Source of the DNA: Elioraea tepida
Lineage (GTDB): Bacteria > Pseudomonadota > Alphaproteobacteria > Acetobacterales > Acetobacteraceae
Length of the DNA stretch: 64,000 bases
Assembly: GCF_019203965.1 (NCBI RefSeq)
Contig: NZ_CP076448.1
Coordinates: 1,069,001 to 1,133,000 of the forward strand
Direction of reading: 5' to 3'
Within the stretch, counting starts at the first letter, position 1, and every line of letters starts with the position of its first letter. A program made the position numbers and the translations under genes. This document shows positions 55,253 to 64,000 of the stretch, piece after piece. The notes beneath the pieces are model-generated. The model saw only the letters and a program-made list of their open reading frames with translations. It did no database searches and was not told where the DNA came from.

Positions 55253-57055
55253 CTATGGGAGCGGCGAGCCGCCCTCCTCGAGCTCGCCGGCGCCGTTGGC
55301 CGCCGCCTGCGCCTGGACGAGCGCGATCAGCCGGCGCTCGTTGGCCTCGGTGAACTCCTCGGCGAGTCGCGCCCGCGCTTCGGCGATCTCGTCGGCAAGC
55401 CGCTCCGGCGCGAGCGCGGCGAGCGCCTGGAAGAACGCTGCCCTGGCCTCGCCCGGAGCGGCGCCGGGCAAGGTGCAGGCGGGAAGGGCGGAGAGGCGCG
55501 TTCCCAGCACGGCGTCGAGCGCATCGCGCAGGTCCATCCGCCGCAGGTGGTCGATCAGTCCTGCCGAGTCAAGGCCGAACGCCGCCTCCGCCTCGGCCAC
55601 CAGGGCTGCCCTGAGCCGCTCGCAGGGCGCGCTCCGGAAGGCGAGGCCGGCCAGCGCCTCCTCCGCCTCCGGCAGAAGCGAGGGGTGGCTGAGCACGAGC
55701 GCGAGCACGTCCCGCTCGCGCGCCGCGCTCGCGCGCTCGGGCACGAGCTTCGGCCGAGGCAGCGGGCGGAGGGCGCGCGCGCGCTCCGTGACGCCGCGAC
55801 GGCTCGCGGCGAACCAGCGGTCGCGGAAGTGGCGGCGGTACTCCTCGCGCAGCGTGGCGTCGCGGATCGTGCCGGCGAGGTCCTCGAGCCGTCGCCTCTG
55901 GGCGGCACGGCCCTCGGGCGTGGGCGCGGGCGTGCCGCACACCGCCACGAACAGGGCATCGGCCATCCCCCGCGCCGCGCCGAGAACCGCCTCGAGATGC
56001 GCCCGCCCGCGACGGACGAGGCTGTCTGGGTCCTCGCCCGGAGGAAGGGTCGCAAGCCGGAGCGTCCGGCCGGGCCCGATCCTCGGCAGGGCGAGTTCGC
56101 AGGCCTTCAGCGCGGCGCGCGCTCCGGCCGCGTCGCCGTCGAAGCAGAGGATCGGCGCCGAGGAGAGCCGCCAGAGCTCGGCGAGATGGTCCTCCGTCAG
56201 CGCCGTGCCGAGGGGAGCGACCGCGCCGCCGAACCCGGCCTGGTGCAGGGCGATCACGTCGAGATAGCCCTCGACCACGACGAGCTCCGCCCCGGCCGCG
56301 ACCGCCGCCCGGGCGTGAGAGAGCCCGTAGAGCGTGCGGCGCTTCGAGAAGAGCGCGGTCTCCGGCCCGTTCAGATACTTGGGCTGGCCGTCGCCGAGCA
56401 CGCGCCCGCCGAAGCCGATCACCCTCCCCCGCCGGTCATGGATCGGGAACATCACCCGATTGAAGAAGAGGTCGACGGCGGGCCGGGACGGATCGTCCCG
56501 CTTCATCAGCCCCACAGCGACGAGCTGGTCGACCGTCACCCCCTCGGCCTTGAGCGCCTGGGCGACCGCCCCCCTCCCCTGGCCCGACCAGCCGAGGCCG
56601 AAGGCGCGGATCGTCTCGTCGGCAAGGCCGCGGCCGCGGAGATAGGCGAGCGCCGCCTCTCCCTCGCGACGCCACAGACGCTCGGCGAAGTGTCGCGCCG
56701 CGGCCTCGGCCACCTCGAGAAGCCGCGCCTCGCGCGCTGCGGCGGCTGCCGCCTCGGGCGTGGGCTTCGGCATGGAGAGCCCGGCTTCGCGGGCAAGCCT
56801 CTCCACCGCCTCGAGGAAGCCGAGGTTCTCGGTGGTCATGACGAAGCGGATCACGTCGCCATGCGCGCCGCAGCCGAAGCAGTGGTAGAACCCCTTGTCC
56901 TCCCGCACGTGGAAGGAGGGGGTCTTCTCGGCGTGGAAGGGGCAGAGCCCCTTGAGGTCGCGCCCGACCCGGCGGAGCTGCACCCGCCGCCCGACCACGG
57001 CGGCGAGCGGCAGGCGCGCCCGAAGCTCGTCGAGGAAGCTCTCGGGGATCGCCAC
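55253..57055 (-). CDS. dnaG: DNA primase DnaG
   Basis: This protein has 600 residues. The N-terminal zinc finger is [13 protein letters not shown] with [15 protein letters not shown] (CHC2 type). The TOPRIM core has [18 protein letters not shown] (acidic Glu) and [15 protein letters not shown] (DxD). [23 protein letters not shown] and ILNGPET-like text ([19 protein letters not shown]) are family hallmarks. The C-terminal 180 residues form the DnaB helicase-binding part. It makes RNA primers at the fork. It is flanked by yqeY (18 bp upstream) and rpoD. Confidence 0.97.
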   Translation of the reverse strand: MAIPESFLDELRARLPLAAVVGRRVQLRRVGRDLKGLCPFHAEKTPSFHVREDKGFYHCFGCGAHGDVIRFVMTTENLGFLEAVERLAREAGLSMPKPTPEAAAAAAREARLLEVAEAAARHFAERLWRREGEAALAYLRGRGLADETIRAFGLGWSGQGRGAVAQALKAEGVTVDQLVAVGLMKRDDPSRPAVDLFFNRVMFPIHDRRGRVIGFGGRVLGDGQPKYLNGPETALFSKRRTLYGLSHARAAVAAGAELVVVEGYLDVIALHQAGFGGAVAPLGTALTEDHLAELWRLSSAPILCFDGDAAGARAALKACELALPRIGPGRTLRLATLPPGEDPDSLVRRGRAHLEAVLGAARGMADALFVAVCGTPAPTPEGRAAQRRRLEDLAGTIRDATLREEYRRHFRDRWFAASRRGVTERARALRPLPRPKLVPERASAARERDVLALVLSHPSLLPEAEEALAGLAFRSAPCERLRAALVAEAEAAFGLDSAGLIDHLRRMDLRDALDAVLGTRLSALPACTLPGAAPGEARAAFFQALAALAPERLADEIAEARARLAEEFTEANERRLIALVQAQAAANGAGELEEGGSPLP

Positions 57056-57073
57056 GGGCGAATGCCCCTGGAT

Positions 57074-57544
57074 TCAGCCCGCGAGCGCCGCCTTCACGAG
57101 AGGCCCGGCCTTGGCGAGGTCAAGCGCGGCGCCATGGCGCGCCTTCAGCGCCCCCATCACCTTGCCCATGTCCTTCAGCCCCGCAGCACCGGTCTCGGCG
57201 ATGGCGTCGGCGATCGCCGCGCGGATCCCCGCCTCGTCCAGCTCGGGCGGCAGGAAGCGCGCGATCACGGCGATCTCCGCCTCCTCCTTCGCCGCGAGGT
57301 CCTCGCGCCCGCCCTGGCGGTAGAGCGCAACACTCTCGCGCCGGCTCTTGATCATCCCGCGCAGCATCGCCTGGATCGACGCCTCGTCTGCCTCGCGCGG
57401 GGCGTCGGCCTGGGTGAGGTCGCGGCGTGCGATGTCGAGCTCCTTGAGCTTGGCAATGATCATGCGGATCGTCGAGGTCGTCGCGGTGTCCCCCGCCTTC
57501 ATCGAGGCCTTCAACGCCTCGGTGAACTCTTCGCGCAGGCCCAT
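57074..57544 (-). CDS. GatB/YqeY domain-containing protein
   Basis: This protein has 156 residues; the ATG at 57544 follows GGGAGGAG. It opens [39 protein letters not shown] and continues with [23 protein letters not shown] and [17 protein letters not shown], the helical YqeY fold shared with the tail of GatB. Its role, possibly linked to tRNA amidation or tRNA binding, is not established. It heads the yqeY-dnaG-rpoD operon. A TATAGT hexamer on the minus strand (57578-57573), 29 bp before the start codon, is a candidate -10 element. Confidence 0.92.
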   Translation of the reverse strand: MGLREEFTEALKASMKAGDTATTSTIRMIIAKLKELDIARRDLTQADAPREADEASIQAMLRGMIKSRRESVALYRQGGREDLAAKEEAEIAVIARFLPPELDEAGIRAAIADAIAETGAAGLKDMGKVMGALKARHGAALDLAKAGPLVKAALAG

Positions 57545-57604
57545 GCGCACTCCTCCCGTGCAACAGTCTCCCACTATACGCTGGCGTGCGACTCGAGGGG
57601 AGGG

Positions 57605-57621
57605 TGGGAAGTGATTTCCCA
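57605..57621. promoter_or_regulatory. Perfect palindromic operator 1, TGGGAA-N5-TTCCCA
   Basis: TGGGAA GTGAT TTCCCA is a perfect 6-5-6 palindrome in the 141-bp divergent region between yqeY and carA. Its centre (57613) is 39 bp from that of operator 2. It lies upstream of the candidate yqeY -10 (57573-57578), so it could affect that promoter as well. Confidence 0.75.
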
Positions 57622-57637
57622 TCCCCCCCCTTTTCGC

Positions 57638-57664
57638 TTGCCTTGGGAAATCGGTTCCCATAAA
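57638..57664 (+). promoter_or_regulatory. Candidate carA promoter
   Basis: TTGCCT (57638-57643) and CATAAA (57659-57664) are separated by 15 bp, shorter than the ideal 17, with operator 2 inside. The region is the only AT-containing part of the divergent spacer. This is a weak match, given as the likely location only. Confidence 0.35.
57644..57660. promoter_or_regulatory. Perfect palindromic operator 2, TGGGAA-N5-TTCCCA
   Basis: TGGGAA ATCGG TTCCCA has half-sites identical to operator 1 and a different spacer. It ends 25 bp before the carA start codon and lies between a possible -35 (TTGCCT, 57638-57643) and -10 (CATAAA, 57659-57664), so binding there would block carA transcription. Identical half-sites with divergent spacers are what selection on a dimeric HTH protein site would produce. 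Confidence 0.75.
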
Positions 57665-57685
57665 CGGGGCATGGGCGGAGGGGAC

Positions 57686-59041
57686 ATGGCGAGCGTCGAC
57701 GAGATCATCGAGCGCCTTGGCGGGCCCGAGCGGGCGGCACAGCTCACCGCCGTGGGCACGGAAGCGATCCGAAAATGGCGCCAGGCGAAGGCGATCCCCG
57801 CCCGACACTGGCCCGTGATTCTGAAGGAGACGGGGCTCTCGCTCGCCGACATGCCCGGCGCCGCTGTGCCCGAGCCGGCCGAGGCGGAGGCGCGCCCCGC
57901 AGGTGCGACCGCCGCGCTGGTGCTCGCCGACGGGACGGTGCTCTGGGGCCGCGGTTTCGGCGCGCACGCCACCACCGTGGGTGAGGTGTGCTTCAACACC
58001 TCCATCACCGGCTACCAGGAGATCCTGACCGACCCTTCTTACGCCGGCCAGATCATCACCTTCACCTTCCCGCATATCGGCAATGTCGGCACCAATCCCG
58101 AGGACATCGAGACGACGACGCCGGCGGCGCGCGGCCTTGTGGTGCGCGACGACCCGACCGAGCCCTCGAACTGGCGCGCAACCCGCCCCCTTCCCGCCTG
58201 GCTTTCGAGCCATGGTCTTCCCGGGATCGCCGGGATCGACACGCGCTGGCTGACACGGCGAATCCGCGACGGCGGCGCGCCGACGGGCGTTCTCGCCCAC
58301 CCGGCGGACGGCCGCTTCGACCTCCCGGCCCTGGTCGAGCAGGCGCGCGCTTGGCCTGGCCTTGAGGGGATGGACCTCGCGCGCGAGGTCACCACACGCC
58401 AGACCTACGCTTGGGACGAAACGACCTGGGCCTGGGGCGCTGGCTACGGCCGGCAGACAGCGCCGCGACACCACGTCGTCGCGGTGGACTATGGCGCCAA
58501 GCGCAACATCCTCCGCTGCCTCGCCGCTGCCGGCTGCCGCGTCACCGTGGTTCCCGCAACCGCCACCGCCGAGGAGATCCTCCGCCACCAGCCGGACGGC
58601 GTGTTCCTCTCGAACGGGCCGGGCGACCCGGCGGCGACCGGCGCGTATGCCGTTCCCGCGATCCGCGCCGTGCTCGACCGCCGCGTGCCCGTCTTCGGCA
58701 TCTGCCTCGGCCACCAGCTTCTCGCGCTCGCGCTGGGTGCGAAAACGCGCAAGCTCGCGCGCGGCCATCGCGGCGCCAATCACCCGGTGAAGGACCTCAC
58801 CACCGGCAAGGTCGAGATCACGAGCCAGAACCACGGCTTCGCCGTGATCCCGGAGACCCTCCCAGAGGGCGTGACCGTCACCCATGTGTCGCTGTTCGAC
58901 GGCACCAACGAGGGCATCGCCGCGACCGACCGCCCGGCCTTCTCGGTGCAGTACCACCCCGAGGCGAGCCCGGGCCCGACCGACAGCCACTACCTGTTTC
59001 GACGCTTCGTCGAGATGATCGAGCGGGCCCGGGCGGGCTGA
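57686..59041 (+). CDS. carA: Carbamoyl-phosphate synthase small subunit with N-terminal HTH domain
   Basis: This protein has 451 residues; the ATG at 57686 follows GGAGGGG, and an ATG at 57671 is a less likely start. Residues about 70-451 are normal CarA ([13 protein letters not shown], nucleophile Cys near 340 in [20 protein letters not shown]), supplying ammonia from glutamine to CarB. Residues 1-58 are extra: [42 protein letters not shown] form a Cro/YdaS-like helix-turn-helix with a recognition helix at about 27-36. NCBI uses the name carph-isopro for a similar HTH, as far as I recall. A Pro/Ala/Glu linker joins the domains. The twin operators just upstream suggest autoregulation. Confidence 0.95.
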   Translation: MASVDEIIERLGGPERAAQLTAVGTEAIRKWRQAKAIPARHWPVILKETGLSLADMPGAAVPEPAEAEARPAGATAALVLADGTVLWGRGFGAHATTVGEVCFNTSITGYQEILTDPSYAGQIITFTFPHIGNVGTNPEDIETTTPAARGLVVRDDPTEPSNWRATRPLPAWLSSHGLPGIAGIDTRWLTRRIRDGGAPTGVLAHPADGRFDLPALVEQARAWPGLEGMDLAREVTTRQTYAWDETTWAWGAGYGRQTAPRHHVVAVDYGAKRNILRCLAAAGCRVTVVPATATAEEILRHQPDGVFLSNGPGDPAATGAYAVPAIRAVLDRRVPVFGICLGHQLLALALGAKTRKLARGHRGANHPVKDLTTGKVEITSQNHGFAVIPETLPEGVTVTHVSLFDGTNEGIAATDRPAFSVQYHPEASPGPTDSHYLFRRFVEMIERARAG

Positions 59042-59102
59042 GGCGGGCGGCGCAGACATCGGACACGGAACGAACCGGCAGCGGGATCAGGGCAGGACGG
59101 CG

Positions 59103-59873
59103 ATGACGGGAGCGGAGTTGGGACTTTTCGACCTCACCGGGCGCACCGCGCTCGTCACGGGCGGCAATGGCGGCATCGGGCTTGGCATGGCGAAGGGGCT
59201 CGCCGCGGCCGGAGCGAAGGTGATGATCTCGGGCCGGAACGAGGCGAAGAACGCCTCCGCCCTGGCCGCGCTCGGGCCACGCGCGGCTGCGATGGCGGCG
59301 GACGTGACCGTCCCGGCAGAGGTCGAGGCGATGGTGCAAGCCACGCTCGACCGTTTCGGCGGGCTCGACATCCTCGTCATCAATGCCGGGATCAACATCC
59401 GAAAAGCCGCCCACGAGGCCTCGTTCGAGGAGTGGCGCGCGGTGCTTGCGGCCAATCTCGACAGCGCCTTCCTCACCGCCAAGGCTGCCTATCCGGCGCT
59501 GAAGGCCTCCGGACGCGGCAAGGTGATCGCCACCGGCTCGATGACGACGCTGTTCGGCGCCCCCTTCGCGCCCGCCTACAGCGCCTCGAAGGGCGGCATC
59601 GTCCAGCTCGTCCGCTCGCTCGCCGCCGCGTGGGCCCCCGACAACATCCAGTGCAACGCCATCCTGCCCGGCTGGATCGACACCGATCTGACGCGCGCCG
59701 CCCGCGCCCAGGTTCCCGGCCTGAACGAGCGCGTGCTCGCCCGCACCCCGGCTGGCCGCTGGGGCGCGCCGGAGGACTTCGCCGGCATCGCCATCTTCCT
59801 CGCCTCCTCTGCCTCCGACTTCATCACCGGTGCGGCGATCCCGGTCGATGGCGGCTACTCCTCGACCATCTGA
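59103..59873 (+). CDS. SDR family oxidoreductase located between carA and carB
   Basis: This protein has 256 residues; the ATG at 59103 follows AGGGCAGGA. The cofactor loop TGGNGGIGLGMAKGLA, ISGRNEAKN with Arg and Asn after strand 2 (suggesting NADP), INAGINIRKA, the catalytic Ser in ATGSMTT and the Tyr-Lys pair YSASKGG are present; the end is IPVDGGYSSTI. It resembles gluconate 5-dehydrogenase or 2-deoxy-gluconate dehydrogenase-like SDRs. It sits 61 bp after carA and 15 bp before carB on the same strand, so it must be cotranscribed with them. Confidence 0.92.
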   Translation: MTGAELGLFDLTGRTALVTGGNGGIGLGMAKGLAAAGAKVMISGRNEAKNASALAALGPRAAAMAADVTVPAEVEAMVQATLDRFGGLDILVINAGINIRKAAHEASFEEWRAVLAANLDSAFLTAKAAYPALKASGRGKVIATGSMTTLFGAPFAPAYSASKGGIVQLVRSLAAAWAPDNIQCNAILPGWIDTDLTRAARAQVPGLNERVLARTPAGRWGAPEDFAGIAIFLASSASDFITGAAIPVDGGYSSTI

Positions 59874-59888
59874 ACCCCGCCCGCACCG

Positions 59889-63134
<3,246 letters not shown>

Positions 63135-63286
63135 GGCGCGGCGCGCCGTCGCGGCAGCGCCGATGGAAGGGCACCGCCGGCGGGGGCGTCGCTCTGCGAT
63201 CGGGCGCGCGAGGGTCGAGACGGCTCAAGGCGCGCCCGGGCGGAACCCCGCGCCGGGGCCGGTTTGGTTGATCGAGGAAGCGTGTC

Positions 63287-63760
63287 GTGCAGAAGTTTCC
63301 TATGACCGCAGAGGGCCTCGCGAGGCTTGAGGAGGAGCTTCGCCAGCTCAAGACCGTCGAGCGTCCTGCCATCATCCGTGCCATCGCCGAGGCGCGATCG
63401 CATGGCGACCTCTCCGAGAACGCCGAATATCACGCCGCGCGCGAGCGCCAGTCCTTCATCGAGGGGCGCGTGGCCGAGCTCGAGAGCATCATCGCCGCAG
63501 CCGAGGTGATCGACATCTCCAAGCTCTCGGGCAACCAGGTGGCCTTCGGCGCGAAGGTGACGCTGGTCGACGAGGACACCGAGGAGGAGCGCACCTACCA
63601 GATCGTCGGCGCGCACGAGGCCGACATCAAGAAAGGCCTGCTCTCGATTTCGAGCCCCGTTGCCCGCGCGATCCTCGGCAAGAAGAAGGGCGACGTGGTC
63701 GAGGTGCCCGCCCCGGGCGGCCCGAAGCAGTACGAGATCACCCAGGTCGCCTTCGGCTGA
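63287..63760 (+). CDS. greA: Transcription elongation factor GreA
   Basis: This protein has 157 residues. The GTG at 63287 is chosen over the ATG five codons later because alphaproteobacterial GreA begins MQKxPMTAEG. The N-terminal coiled-coil finger contains [27 protein letters not shown] with the acidic tip residues that help RNA polymerase cleave backtracked RNA; the C-terminal FKBP-like domain has [21 protein letters not shown]. It lies 152 bp after carB and 1 bp before the dehydratase gene. Confidence 0.97.
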   Translation: MQKFPMTAEGLARLEEELRQLKTVERPAIIRAIAEARSHGDLSENAEYHAARERQSFIEGRVAELESIIAAAEVIDISKLSGNQVAFGAKVTLVDEDTEEERTYQIVGAHEADIKKGLLSISSPVARAILGKKKGDVVEVPAPGGPKQYEITQVAFG

Positions 63761-63761
63761 G

Positions 63762-64000
63762 ATGGGGGTGACGGCCGCAGACATCGCGGCCGCCACCTCG
63801 CGACTCGCCGGCCGAATCGTTCGCACGCCGCTCGTCCCGGCCCTCGCCCTGTCGGCCCGCCTCGGCGCGGAGGTCCATCTCAAGCTCGAGACGCTGCACC
63901 GCACCGGCAGCTTCAAGGAACGCGGCGCTCTCAACCGCCTGCTTGCCCTCTCCGAGGAGGAGCGGGCGCGGGGCGTCGTCACCATGTCGGCCGGAAACCA
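63762..64000 (+). CDS. Threonine ammonia-lyase family protein (3' truncated by window edge)
   Basis: The first 79 residues are visible. IVRTPLVPALALSARLGAEVHLKLETLHRTGSFKERGAL is the start of fold-type II PLP dehydratases, with the PLP Lys in SFKERGAL; GVVTMSAGN leads into the phosphate loop. It deaminates threonine or serine to 2-oxo acids. The ATG lies 1 bp past the greA stop, a common arrangement in this group. Whether an ACT regulatory domain follows (IlvA- or TdcB-type) cannot be seen. Confidence 0.9.
   Translation, partial: MGVTAADIAAATSRLAGRIVRTPLVPALALSARLGAEVHLKLETLHRTGSFKERGALNRLLALSEEERARGVVTMSAGN

Overview
The window is very GC-rich (roughly 70 percent), densely coded chromosomal DNA with alphaproteobacterial gene order: yqeY-dnaG-rpoD divergent from carA, then carB, greA and a threonine dehydratase. 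Bug-type and TRAP solute receptors, a cyclic-glucan type ABC exporter and many SDR and M20 enzymes fit a free-living member of the Rhodospirillales/Acetobacteraceae. The lineage is inferred from gene content, not from a database search. I saw no rRNA, tRNA, CRISPR array, insertion sequence or prophage.

Layout. 0-5 kb: end of an inositol-monophosphatase family gene, then an envelope cassette (OmpA-like protein, ExbB/MotA-like channel, MotB-like protein with a long coiled coil) and upp. 5-9 kb: a broken methyltransferase, the alpha-E/ATP-grasp pair and a small secreted protein. 9.5-11.6 kb: two tandem OmpA-family genes, one of them reduced to signal peptide plus OmpA domain. 11.9-19 kb: two GNATs, an M20 peptidase, a CYTH phosphatase, a racemase-fold protein, an MFS carrier and an NdvA-like exporter. 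19-25.6 kb: a minus-strand catabolic operon (creatininase-like, ketopantoate reductase-like, SDR, M20 dipeptidase) divergent from a peptide-type binding protein, then a DMT carrier. 25.7-31.6 kb: an MCP-PilZ receptor, a peptide ABC importer (B, C, F only) and a PEP-CTERM protein. 32-35 kb: a complete TRAP transporter. 35-40 kb: a minus-strand run with an ABC ATPase, a photolyase-like protein with odd domain order, an alpha/beta hydrolase, a broken EamA carrier and a degenerate EAL protein. 40-46 kb: SDRs, a quinone oxidoreductase, two binding proteins and diaminopropionate ammonia-lyase. 46-53 kb: a twin-AAA ATPase with a WYL regulator, denD, and four genes each interrupted by one in-frame stop. 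53-64 kb: the housekeeping block.

The most interesting points are these. (1) CarA carries an extra N-terminal helix-turn-helix domain, and its promoter region holds two perfect TGGGAA-N5-TTCCCA palindromes, suggesting that a pyrimidine/arginine enzyme subunit regulates its own transcription. (2) An uncharacterised twin-AAA ATPase is paired with a WYL regulator. (3) Four otherwise intact genes within 7 kb have single in-frame stops, one of them a UGA exactly where the first Cys of a CXXCH haem motif should be. (4) upp has no usable start codon before its conserved N-terminus. (5) A photolyase-like protein appears to have its two domains in reversed order. (6) A racemase-fold protein lacks both catalytic cysteines.
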